From contig JAFYHV010000027.1 in the NCBI GenBank assembly GCA_017538995.1, positions 1-46,797 on the forward strand: a stretch of DNA of 46,797 nucleotides, in the 5' to 3' direction. Under the pieces are notes generated by a model that saw nothing but the letters and a program-made list of their open reading frames with translations, ran no database searches and had not been told where the DNA came from. The position numbers and the translations under genes are program-made. This DNA comes from Lachnospiraceae bacterium (GTDB lineage: Bacteria > Bacillota > Clostridia > Lachnospirales > Lachnospiraceae). This document shows positions 25,838 through 33,988 of this stretch, piece by piece (the stretch's first letter is position 1; the number at the start of each line of letters is the position of its first letter).

Positions 25838-26815
25838 ATGAAAAGAAAAAAGAGTTATGATTATGCAAGATTTGGCTACATATTCAGTATTCCCTTTGTT
25901 CTTGCCTGGTTAGTTTTTCAGTTATACCCTATTCTTTATACACTCCTTTTAGGTTTTACTGACCTTAAGGGTGCCGGCAACACTGATTTTAATATCATGT
26001 GGAGCGAACCTTTTAAGAACTTTATCACCGTTCTTAAAAACAAATCATTCAAAATTGCATTCGGTAATACCCTTATTATCTGGGGCTTGAACTTCGTTCC
26101 TCAGATTCTGCTCGCTTTATTAATCGCTGCTTGGTTTACCAACAGAAGATCTACAATTAAGGCTCAGGGTATTTTCAAAGTATTATTCTATCTTCCCAAT
26201 ATTATTACACAGGCAACTGTAGCTATGTTATTCTTCCAGTTGTCACTGTATCCTAAGGGAGTTCTTAACGATTTACTTTTGATGTTAAAGATAATTAAGC
26301 AACCTGTTGATATGCAACGTATTGCTAATGTCGCAAAAGGATTCGTTATCTTTATTCAGACATGGATGTGGTATGGATATACAGCTATCGTTCTTATATC
26401 CGGCGTCCTTGGTATTTCACCTGAATTGTTTGAAGCTGCCGAAGTTGACGGTGCAAACCAGTGGCAGACATTCTTCAGAGTTACAATTCCCAGTATCAAG
26501 ACAATGTTGCTCTTTACATTGGTTACATCACTTATCGGTGGTTTGAATATGTTCGATATTCCTAAACTGTTCTTAAACGGTGGACCTAACAACGCAACAC
26601 TTACCACTTCATTATATATTTACAACAAAGCTTTCCAGGGTGGTTATCTCTACGGCGAAGCTTCCGCAGCGAGTATGATTATGTTCTTTATTATCGTATT
26701 CCTGTCATGTATCGTATTCTACCTGTTACGTGATAAAGACGAAGTTGAATTAAGACGTCTTGTAAGAAAGCAGGAAAAAGAATACAAGAGAAAATTGAAA
26801 ATGAGTAAAATGTAG
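25838..26815 (+). CDS. Oligosaccharide ABC importer permease (UgpA/LplB type)
   Basis: A 325-residue inner membrane permease with six main transmembrane helices. The EAA loop that docks on the ATPase is visible as EAAEVDGANQWQTFFRVTIP (about 203-222). CGAGGAGG stands 8 bases before the ATG. It pairs with the next permease; no ATPase gene is present, so a shared MsmK/UgpC-type ATPase elsewhere is presumed. Substrate inferred as xylo- or related oligosaccharides from the neighbours. Confidence 0.92.
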   Translation: MKRKKSYDYARFGYIFSIPFVLAWLVFQLYPILYTLLLGFTDLKGAGNTDFNIMWSEPFKNFITVLKNKSFKIAFGNTLIIWGLNFVPQILLALLIAAWFTNRRSTIKAQGIFKVLFYLPNIITQATVAMLFFQLSLYPKGVLNDLLLMLKIIKQPVDMQRIANVAKGFVIFIQTWMWYGYTAIVLISGVLGISPELFEAAEVDGANQWQTFFRVTIPSIKTMLLFTLVTSLIGGLNMFDIPKLFLNGGPNNATLTTSLYIYNKAFQGGYLYGEASAASMIMFFIIVFLSCIVFYLLRDKDEVELRRLVRKQEKEYKRKLKMSKM

Positions 26816-26832
26816 GAAAGGAGGAGAAACAT

Positions 26833-27717
26833 ATGTCTAATAATTCTAATTTACAATTAACTGTAGAAGGAAGAGAAAAAGGCAAAGGCGGAGTAGTTCA
26901 GAAAATTATTATTTACATTGTAAGTATTACACTTTCAATTTTAAGTATACTTCCCTTCTGGTTGATGTTTGTTAATGCTACCAGATCAACTCCTCAGATT
27001 CAGTCGACAGCGATTTCATTCCTTCCTTCGACACATTTGTTTGACAATATTAAGATTCTTTCATCCAAGAATATGTTCAAGCCTTTGAAAGGTTTCCTGA
27101 ACTCCTTCATTTGTGCAGGCGGTTCAACTATTCTTGCTGTATACTTCTCGTCATTAACAGCATATGCACAGGTTGTATATGAGTGGAAATTGAGAAATGC
27201 ATTCTTCTCATTCATTATGGCGATTATGATGCTGCCCGGACAGTTAACATTGATTGGTTTCCTTCAGATGTGCTACAAGCTTCATCTTACAGATAACCTC
27301 TTAATGCTTATCATTCCTGCAATCGCAGCACCTTCAATGGTATTCTTCATGAAGCAGTACCTGCATCCGGCACTACCGATTGAAATTGTTCACTCGGCGC
27401 GTATCGACGGTGCAAGAGAGTTTTACATCTTTAACAAGATTGTACTTCCCATCATGAAACCCGCTATTGCTACACAGGCTATTTTCGCTTTCGTAGGTAG
27501 CTGGAACAACCTCTTCACTCCTATGGTTCTTATCAACAGTACCAAGAAGTATACAATGCCCATGATGGTAAGTTTGCTTAGAGCTGATATCTACAAAACA
27601 GAGTACGGCTCAATTTACGCAGGTCTTACACTTACGATTTTACCTTTGATTTTAGTTTACATCTTCTTATCAAAGTACATCGTAGCAGGTGTTGCTCTCG
27701 GTTCAGTAAAAGGTTAA
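26833..27717 (+). CDS. Oligosaccharide ABC importer permease (UgpE type)
   Basis: A 294-residue permease with six transmembrane helices; the EAA-like loop is VHSARIDGAREFYIFNKIVLP. AAAGGAGG lies 8 bases before the ATG, 17 bases after the first permease gene. It is the second half of the heterodimeric channel for the binding protein at 24192. A bidirectional terminator follows. Confidence 0.92.
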   Translation: MSNNSNLQLTVEGREKGKGGVVQKIIIYIVSITLSILSILPFWLMFVNATRSTPQIQSTAISFLPSTHLFDNIKILSSKNMFKPLKGFLNSFICAGGSTILAVYFSSLTAYAQVVYEWKLRNAFFSFIMAIMMLPGQLTLIGFLQMCYKLHLTDNLLMLIIPAIAAPSMVFFMKQYLHPALPIEIVHSARIDGAREFYIFNKIVLPIMKPAIATQAIFAFVGSWNNLFTPMVLINSTKKYTMPMMVSLLRADIYKTEYGSIYAGLTLTILPLILVYIFLSKYIVAGVALGSVKG

Positions 27718-27734
27718 TAAAATTATTAATCATA

Positions 27735-27770
27735 CAAAAAATACCACATACGAAAGTATGTGGTATTTTT
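27735..27770. terminator. Bidirectional intrinsic terminator
   Basis: A perfect 11-bp stem (27741-27751 with 27756-27766, GAAA tetraloop), A-run before and T-run after; ends the importer operon and the convergent MATE gene. Confidence 0.9.
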
Positions 27771-27787
27771 ATGTTCAATTAAATAAA

Positions 27788-29140
27788 TTAATGCTCTCTG
27801 TCGTATTTTCTTTTAACTATGATGTAACACACCACATGTACCGAGAACGTTAAAATCCATGATATAGGATATGAATAATAAATTGTCTGAACTGTATGCC
27901 ACTGATCAAACTGGAATACTGTAGCGAGCCAAATAAGTCTGAAAACACAGGCACCGAGTAAAGATACTATGGCAGGCATTGTTGAATAGCCAAGGCCACG
28001 CAGGGCGCCGACTATTACGTCCATAATTCCGCAAAGAAAATAAATTGAACAGATAATACGGATTCTTATAAGACCTGCTTCGATAATTGCGGGATTTCTA
28101 GAATAAATGGATAAAAGCTCACGTCCGAAGTAGTTTGCCAGAGAACCGAGTAAAAGGCCCGTTGAGCTTACCAGGAGAAGACCGATAACCGTAATTTTGT
28201 TGATTCTCTCTTTCTTTCCTGCGCCGATATTCTGGCTTACAAAGGAAATGACTGCCTGGTGGAAAGCGTTCATTGCCACATAGACAAAGCCCTCTATGTT
28301 AATCGCAGACGAATTACCGGTGATTGTAATGTCTCCGAAAGAGTTTACGCTCGACTGGATAAAAACATTCGAAAGCGAAAACAGTGTTCCCTGAAAGCCT
28401 GCAGGAAGGCCGATTTTAAGGATTTTTACGAGGATATTTTTATTAATGTAAAGATGTTTTACGTCAAAATGAATATTTCCTTTTTCGAGGATAAGACAGA
28501 GTATTACAAGCAGAGCTGAAATAGTCTGTGATATAACTGTAGCAATTGCAACTCCTGCAACATTCATGTCAAATACGATTACGAAAAGCAGGTTTAAACC
28601 GACATTTACGATACCTGACAGAATCATAAAAAGAAGAGGTCGTCTGGTATCTCCGACCGCACGAAGCACGGCACTTCCGAAGTTATAAACCATTACCGCG
28701 GGCATTCCGAGGAAGTAGATGCGAAGGTAAACGCTTGCCAGAGCAAGGATTTCTCCTTCAAGCTTCATCCATCGTAAAAAAATCGGAGTGCAGAAAAATC
28801 CGAATACAGCCACAACTACTCCGAGCACACAGCTTAATGTTACGGCAGTCTGAACCGTATCATGCAGATTGTCTTTCTGTCCGGAGCCGTAATATCTGGC
28901 TACCAGAACGTTTACACCTACGGAAAGACCGATAAAAAGGTTCGTTAACAGATTTATGAGCGAGCCGGTTGAGCCTACGGCACCGAGCGAATTGTCACCC
29001 GCAAAGTTTCCAACAACAACGATATCGGCCGCATTAAAAAGAAGCTGAAGCATGCTTGAAAGCATCAGCGGAATAGTAAATAAAAGCATTTTGCCGAATA
29101 TGGATCCTGAACACATATCCATTTCATTCTTGCTTTTCAT
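27788..29140 (-). CDS. MATE family efflux transporter
   Basis: A 450-residue, 12-helix membrane protein of the MATE (MatE) family, which exports drugs or metabolites using Na+ or H+. The N-terminal half contains PLMLSSMLQLLFNAADIVVVGNFAG and VLVARYYGSG, both characteristic, and the second half repeats the pattern. AAAGGAGG lies 6 bases before the ATG. The substrate cannot be told. It is divergent from the XRE regulator, which might control it. Confidence 0.92.
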   Translation of the reverse strand: MKSKNEMDMCSGSIFGKMLLFTIPLMLSSMLQLLFNAADIVVVGNFAGDNSLGAVGSTGSLINLLTNLFIGLSVGVNVLVARYYGSGQKDNLHDTVQTAVTLSCVLGVVVAVFGFFCTPIFLRWMKLEGEILALASVYLRIYFLGMPAVMVYNFGSAVLRAVGDTRRPLLFMILSGIVNVGLNLLFVIVFDMNVAGVAIATVISQTISALLVILCLILEKGNIHFDVKHLYINKNILVKILKIGLPAGFQGTLFSLSNVFIQSSVNSFGDITITGNSSAINIEGFVYVAMNAFHQAVISFVSQNIGAGKKERINKITVIGLLLVSSTGLLLGSLANYFGRELLSIYSRNPAIIEAGLIRIRIICSIYFLCGIMDVIVGALRGLGYSTMPAIVSLLGACVFRLIWLATVFQFDQWHTVQTIYYSYPISWILTFSVHVVCYIIVKRKYDREH

Positions 29141-29235
29141 ACGGACCTCCTTTCGTGTTGTTTCTTATTTTAAGAGAAATTAGTGAATATCATATATCAA
29201 AACCAATATATATTCAATAGATGTAGGACAGATAC

Positions 29236-29281
29236 TTCACAAAAGTGCCTATTTATCATATAATCAATATGTGCGTTAACG
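29236..29281 (+). promoter_or_regulatory. Promoter with palindrome upstream of the XRE gene
   Basis: TTCACA at 29236-29241, 17-nt spacer, TATAAT at 29259-29264. Palindrome CGTTAACG at 29274-29281 lies about at the expected transcript start and could be an autoregulatory operator (inference). Confidence 0.5.
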
Positions 29282-29304
29282 TATTATTTTAAAAGGGGTT
29301 AGAA

Positions 29305-29787
29305 ATGGGCAAAAAATCTATTAAAGAAAACAAAAACATTTACCAGGTTTCCAGAGAAGAAGCGGGTTTAACACGTTCTCAGGCAAGTGAAGCTCTTGTT
29401 TTCATGAGCGATTCACGAATCGAAAAAATCGAGAGTGAAAAGTGCGAACCTCATCCCGATGAAATTCTTGCGATGGCAAAGGCTTATAAGAAACCGTTTT
29501 TATGCAATTATTACTGCTCTAACGAGTGTCCTATCGGAAAGGTTTCCGTTCCCGAATTAAAGGAAAAAGATCTCGCTCAGATTACTCTGGAGATGCTTTC
29601 GACCATAAATATTTTATCCAAGCAGAAAGACCGTCTTGTCGAAATTACTGTTGACGGAAAGATTACCAAGGATGAAATGAATGATTTCCTTTTAATCAAA
29701 TCCGAACTCGACAAAATGACCGTTTCCATCGAGTCTCTCAAGCTCTGGATTGATCAGATGGTTGCCGACGGCAAATGGGTTGAATAA
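29305..29787 (+). CDS. XRE-type helix-turn-helix regulator with coiled C-terminus
   Basis: A 160-residue protein with an HTH_XRE-like domain (about 12-65: YQVSREEAGLTRSQASEAL, SRIEKIESEKCEPHPDEILAMAKAY) and a helical C-terminal half without recognised domain. A Cys cluster (C69, C73, C77) follows the HTH and might bind metal or sense redox. AAAAGGGG precedes the ATG. Target unknown; the divergent MATE gene is a candidate. Its 3' end overlaps the convergent AraC gene by 34 bases. Confidence 0.75.
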   Translation: MGKKSIKENKNIYQVSREEAGLTRSQASEALVFMSDSRIEKIESEKCEPHPDEILAMAKAYKKPFLCNYYCSNECPIGKVSVPELKEKDLAQITLEMLSTINILSKQKDRLVEITVDGKITKDEMNDFLLIKSELDKMTVSIESLKLWIDQMVADGKWVE

Positions 29788-30497
29788 TATTTGCCCGGAG
29801 TGATTCCTTCGTACTTTTTGAATACTTTTACAAAATAACTCTGGCTGCCGAAAGCCAGTATATTCGCTATCTGCGACAAAGAATAACCGGAATAGTCTAT
29901 CATGTTACGGGCTGTTTCGGTTTTTTTGCGCATTACATACTCGTTAAAGGTCATTCCGGTTTCCTTCTTAAAAAGCCTCGAAAGATGGCCCTCGCTGATG
30001 CCGGTTTCTTCAGCCGCATCGGTTATCGTTATTTTTTCATGCAGATGATCGTAAATATAGTTGATGCACAAAACGACATGTTTTGAATAAACCTTGTCGG
30101 TTTTAAGATTTATCATACGTTTCAGATAGTCTTTTACCATTTTTTTATGAAGGGCGGAGAGCTCTTTTTTTGATGTGCAGATATCGGCTTTGTTAATGTA
30201 AAGATCGCTTAAATGGTAAGCCTGTTCGTGCTCCATTCCGCCGTCTATGCAGTATCTCGAGAGCATCGCCGCGGTAATCACAAAGTGATATTTAAAGCTC
30301 TGAAGAGAGTTAAGCGAAAGCTCGCCGAGACCCTTTTTATCGCAGAAATCTTCCTCGAGAGTCTTCTCAACAGCCTCTTTGTTTCCGTCCCTTACAGCCT
30401 CATAAAATTCCACTTCCGGATTATACGGCGCGTGAAAGGAATAATCCTCACGCATGACATATTCTTTATAGCCTAATTCCTGTGAAATAATATCCAT
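29754..30497 (-). CDS. AraC-family transcriptional regulator
   Basis: A 247-residue regulator: an N-terminal helical region (about 1-135) of the type seen in stand-alone YesN-like regulators without a receiver domain, and a C-terminal AraC double helix-turn-helix (about 145-240; GISEGHLSRLFKKETG, AFGSQSYFVKVFKKYEGITP). AAGGAG lies 9 bases before the ATG. It is divergent from the GH16-GH5 pair 150 bases away, so it most likely regulates beta-glucan use. Confidence 0.88.
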   Translation of the reverse strand: MDIISQELGYKEYVMREDYSFHAPYNPEVEFYEAVRDGNKEAVEKTLEEDFCDKKGLGELSLNSLQSFKYHFVITAAMLSRYCIDGGMEHEQAYHLSDLYINKADICTSKKELSALHKKMVKDYLKRMINLKTDKVYSKHVVLCINYIYDHLHEKITITDAAEETGISEGHLSRLFKKETGMTFNEYVMRKKTETARNMIDYSGYSLSQIANILAFGSQSYFVKVFKKYEGITPGKYYSTHLPSATI

Positions 30498-30594
30498 GGA
30501 AAACTCCTTTTTTTAAAGCTTTTACGAACATATTATATCATTATATTGCTAAAAAAATCACAATTTTAATATAAATCATAAAAGAATTGTTTTA

Positions 30595-30624
30595 TTGTTA
30601 AGTTAATGTAGCAAAAACTATGTA
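30595..30624 (+). promoter_or_regulatory. Possible promoter of the GH16-GH5 operon
   Basis: TTGTTA at 30595-30600, 18-nt spacer, TATGTA at 30619-30624; imperfect, consistent with activator dependence. Confidence 0.35.
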
Positions 30625-30648
30625 TTTTATGTTTTAGGAGTGAAGATT

Positions 30649-32088
30649 ATGAAGAATTTTAAAAGAGTTATTTCAGTAGTTTCGGTAATGACACTTTTGA
30701 CATCTGTGGCAGCATTTGCAGGCTGCAACAACGGTTCATACCAGCCCGACATCGATCTTGTGCCGAACCCCGATGTGGAAGAAGTTGCAGAAGCCACACC
30801 CGCGCCCGAACTTGAAGGCTACAACCTTCTCTGGCACGACGAATTTGACGGCACAGAGCTTGATTTTAACACATGGAGCTACGATCCCCATGCTCCCGGC
30901 TGGACCAACAATGAACTTCAGGAATACACACAGTCTACCGACAACGTGTTCGTAAAAGACGGAAACCTTGTATTAAAAGCTATTAAGAAGACTATCGACG
31001 GAAGAAATTACTATACTTCAGGTAAGGTAAAAACCAAGGATAAAGAGGACTTTATGTACGGCAAAGTTATTGCCAGAGCAAAGGTTCCCGAAGGTCAGGG
31101 ACTCTGGCCCGCAATCTGGATGATGCCTACCGAAGAAATGAAGTACGGACAGTGGCCTAAATGCGGCGAAATTGATATAATGGAAGTACTTGGAAGCGAT
31201 GTAAAAACTGCTTACGGAACCGTTCATTACGGCGAGCCTCATGCTGAGCAGCAGGGCGTTGTAACACTTGAATCAGGTTCATTTGCCGACTCATTCCACG
31301 AGTACTCTGTTGAATGGGAACCCGGAGAAATGAGATGGTACATCGACGACAATTTGTATCTTACCGTTAATGACTGGTTTACCGGAGAAACAGGACAGGA
31401 CGAGAAGCCTTATCCCGCACCTTTCAATCAGACATTTTATGTTCAGTTAAACCTTGCAGTCGGCGGAACATGGCCCGGAAATCCCGATGAAACCACTAAT
31501 TTTGATAATGCAGAATTCTTAATTGACTACGTTCGTGTTTATCAGAAAGACGAGTATGATACAAATGTAAAGAAACCCGAAAAGGTATTCCTTGAAGCTG
31601 ACGAAACAGGCAACTTCATCAGAAACTGTGATTTCTCTGTAGCAGAAAATCTCGATGATGACGAAGACTGGAAATTCCTTCTTTTCGAAGGCGGCGAAGG
31701 CAGCGCAGAAATCAAAGACAACACAATGATTATCTACACAGATGCAATGGGTACGGTTGATTATTCCGTTCAGCTCGTACAGCCCGACCTTCCGATGATT
31801 AAAGGAAAGAGCTACCGCATCACATTCGACTGCTGGGCAGAAGAAGACAGAAACTTAATTGTATGTATTTCCGCACCCAATGCAGGCTGGATCAGATATT
31901 TCCCGGATACACTTTTCGATGTAACCACCGAGCCTCAGACCTTTGTATACGAATTCACAATGACCGAAAAGAACGACAACAACGGCCGTCTTGAATTCAA
32001 CATGGGCAATAAGGGATCGGACGCAACCATTTACATTCAGAATGTGCGCGTTGAGGAAATCGAGGAACTCACACCCGTGGAGGAATAA
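30649..32088 (+). CDS. GH16 beta-glucanase lipoprotein with C-terminal carbohydrate-binding-like domain
   Basis: A 479-residue extracellular lipoprotein: signal peptide with lipobox FAGC (C26), GH16 jelly-roll domain (about 58-315) with the catalytic signature GEIDIMEVLG (nucleophile E174, D176, acid/base E179), then a beta-sandwich of about 150 residues (320-470) resembling CBM4/CBM22-type binding modules. Likely cuts mixed-linkage or beta-1,3-glucan (laminarin/lichenan) at the cell surface. GTG at 30640 is in frame, but AGGAG at 30636-30640 sets the ATG at 30649 as start. GH5 follows 2 bases later. Confidence 0.92.
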   Translation: MKNFKRVISVVSVMTLLTSVAAFAGCNNGSYQPDIDLVPNPDVEEVAEATPAPELEGYNLLWHDEFDGTELDFNTWSYDPHAPGWTNNELQEYTQSTDNVFVKDGNLVLKAIKKTIDGRNYYTSGKVKTKDKEDFMYGKVIARAKVPEGQGLWPAIWMMPTEEMKYGQWPKCGEIDIMEVLGSDVKTAYGTVHYGEPHAEQQGVVTLESGSFADSFHEYSVEWEPGEMRWYIDDNLYLTVNDWFTGETGQDEKPYPAPFNQTFYVQLNLAVGGTWPGNPDETTNFDNAEFLIDYVRVYQKDEYDTNVKKPEKVFLEADETGNFIRNCDFSVAENLDDDEDWKFLLFEGGEGSAEIKDNTMIIYTDAMGTVDYSVQLVQPDLPMIKGKSYRITFDCWAEEDRNLIVCISAPNAGWIRYFPDTLFDVTTEPQTFVYEFTMTEKNDNNGRLEFNMGNKGSDATIYIQNVRVEEIEELTPVEE

Positions 32089-32090
32089 TT

Positions 32091-33086
32091 ATGAAAAAAT
32101 TTGAAGGTTACGAACATGGCGTAGACTTAGGCGGATGGCTCTCGCAGTGCGACCATACGAAAGAACGCTACGATACATTTATCACCGAAGCCGATTTTGA
32201 AAAGGTTTCAAAAAAATTTGACCATGTCAGAATTCCCGTTGACTACGACCTTATTTTGAACGATGACTATTCTTTTAATGAAGAGGGATTTTCATATATA
32301 GATTTTGCCATCGCAATGTGCAAAAAGTACGGCCTTAATATGATACTTGACCTTCATCGTACTCCCGGATATTCATTCGATCCCGCACACGGCGAAATGG
32401 GCTTTTTTGACAGCGAAGAGTACCAGAATATCTTTTATAAAATCTGGAAAGAATTTGCAAGAAGATACGGCAAAGAAAAAGATATTCTTACCTTCGAACT
32501 TTTAAACGAAGTTACCGACAAAGCGTTCTGCGACAAGTGGAACGAGATATCGGTTAACTGCATAAAAATGATTCGTGAAACAGCAGCGGATATAAGAATC
32601 ATCGTCGGCGGCTATTACAACAACAGCCTTGAGGCCGTAAAAGACCTCGCAATGCCTTACGATGACAATATCGTATACACATTCCACTGCTACGAGCCGC
32701 TTCTTTTCACACATCAGGGCGCACACTGGATTCCCACAATGGATGTGTATTTCAGATGTGATTATAAAATGCCTTACTGGAAATATGATGAATTAAGCAA
32801 GATTCATACGAAAGACGCATACAGAGCATTTCCTCCTTTCGACAAGGACGACTGCCCCGATGAAAGATATTTCGAAGACCTCCTAAAAGAAGCAATCGAA
32901 GTTGCCAAAGAAAGAAACGTTGCCCTCTACTGCGGCGAGTACGGCGTAATAGACAGAGCAAATAAAAAAGAAGCCGAAAAATGGTTTCACGACTTCCATG
33001 CAGTAATGGATAAATACAATATTGGCAGATGTGTATGGACTTACAAAGAGATGGATTTTGAAATAAGCGAGGATTTTAAAAACTGA
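32091..33086 (+). CDS. GH5 family endoglucanase/glucosidase-like enzyme, cytoplasmic
   Basis: A 331-residue single-domain GH5 (alpha/beta)8 barrel. Acid/base E140 in TFELLNEV and nucleophile E283 in LYCGEYGVID; other family landmarks are DHVRIPVDY and DLHRTPG. No signal peptide, so it works inside the cell, probably on beta-gluco-oligosaccharides released by the GH16 lipoprotein and then imported (inference). The ribosome site is GGAGG at the end of the GH16 gene. Its stop codon abuts the stop of the convergent NlpC/P60 gene with no base between. Confidence 0.9.
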   Translation: MKKFEGYEHGVDLGGWLSQCDHTKERYDTFITEADFEKVSKKFDHVRIPVDYDLILNDDYSFNEEGFSYIDFAIAMCKKYGLNMILDLHRTPGYSFDPAHGEMGFFDSEEYQNIFYKIWKEFARRYGKEKDILTFELLNEVTDKAFCDKWNEISVNCIKMIRETAADIRIIVGGYYNNSLEAVKDLAMPYDDNIVYTFHCYEPLLFTHQGAHWIPTMDVYFRCDYKMPYWKYDELSKIHTKDAYRAFPPFDKDDCPDERYFEDLLKEAIEVAKERNVALYCGEYGVIDRANKKEAEKWFHDFHAVMDKYNIGRCVWTYKEMDFEISEDFKN

Positions 33087-33836
33087 TTATTCGCTTCCGC
33101 TGTTAACGTAGCGTGAATAATCGACACCCTTTATTTCAAACCAGTTAGTCCAGGTTTCATATTCGACCGAATCATATCCGATACCGGAGTTTTCGGTTCT
33201 TGCATCAATAACCATTCCGTCCCCGACATATATACCAACGTGGCCGAAGGTATAAACACCTAAGCCCGGTATGTCGGGGATTGTTTCTATAGGTCCGCTT
33301 AAAGGCGATTCCGCCAGCAGTTCTTCTGTGCCCCTCGCACATATTTTTACTTTGGATTTTATGAGTCCGGAACAGTCCACATGACCTTCCTCGCAGCCGC
33401 CGTAAACGTATTCCCAGCTTTCGTAATAAGCTCTGAAAGCCCATTTTACGAGGTCGTCCGCAGAGGTGGTTAATGTGTCATCGGATGAATACAGTTCATC
33501 GACGTTTACAAGGATTTCCTGACCGTCAATCATTATAGCCACCATTCCTTCCGGAATTCCTGTGGCATTTATTTCTATTTCTTCAGGTTCGCTTTGGATG
33601 TTGGATGAGCGCGTCAAAATAACGGTCTCACTTACGTAAGACTCGCTTTCTTCTTCCTCTTCTTCGATTATTACAGGCACTTCGGGTTCGTCCTGTAACT
33701 CGGCGATATCAACCCAGTCGACTTCGTTTTTCTTTGCAATAATACCAGGCAGAACTGCAACGCCTAAATTGAAAGAAAGGAAGACTAAAAGAGAAGAAAT
33801 TCCGACAACCCTCGATGTCTTCAACCTGAAACTCAT
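33087..33836 (-). CDS. NlpC/P60 family peptidoglycan hydrolase
   Basis: A 249-residue secreted or membrane-anchored protein: N-terminal transmembrane/signal segment (about 9-32), a Glu-rich acidic linker (45-90), and a C-terminal NlpC/P60 domain with catalytic C155 (GHVDCSGLI) and H199 (FGHVGIYVGDG). Such enzymes cut peptide stems of peptidoglycan (gamma-D-Glu-diamino acid bonds) during wall turnover. No SH3 or repeat wall-binding domains are visible. No strong Shine-Dalgarno was noticed before the ATG. Confidence 0.87.
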   Translation of the reverse strand: MSFRLKTSRVVGISSLLVFLSFNLGVAVLPGIIAKKNEVDWVDIAELQDEPEVPVIIEEEEEESESYVSETVILTRSSNIQSEPEEIEINATGIPEGMVAIMIDGQEILVNVDELYSSDDTLTTSADDLVKWAFRAYYESWEYVYGGCEEGHVDCSGLIKSKVKICARGTEELLAESPLSGPIETIPDIPGLGVYTFGHVGIYVGDGMVIDARTENSGIGYDSVEYETWTNWFEIKGVDYSRYVNSGSE

Positions 33837-33929
33837 ACATATATTTTACTCTAAATCCGATATTTTTCCAATAAAACTGTTTTGCGGATTTTAGTTTATT
33901 ACCTAATGTTTGTCACACGTCTAACTTTG

Positions 33930-33958
33930 TTGATTTTAAAGGTGGCCTCAGATATAAT
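33930..33958 (+). promoter_or_regulatory. Sigma-A-type promoter of the TraX-GGDEF gene
   Basis: TTGATT at 33930-33935, 17-nt spacer, TATAAT at 33953-33958; about 30 bases before the start codon. Confidence 0.65.
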
Positions 33959-33988
33959 ATTTTTATACGTTTACGAGGCATAAAAAAG

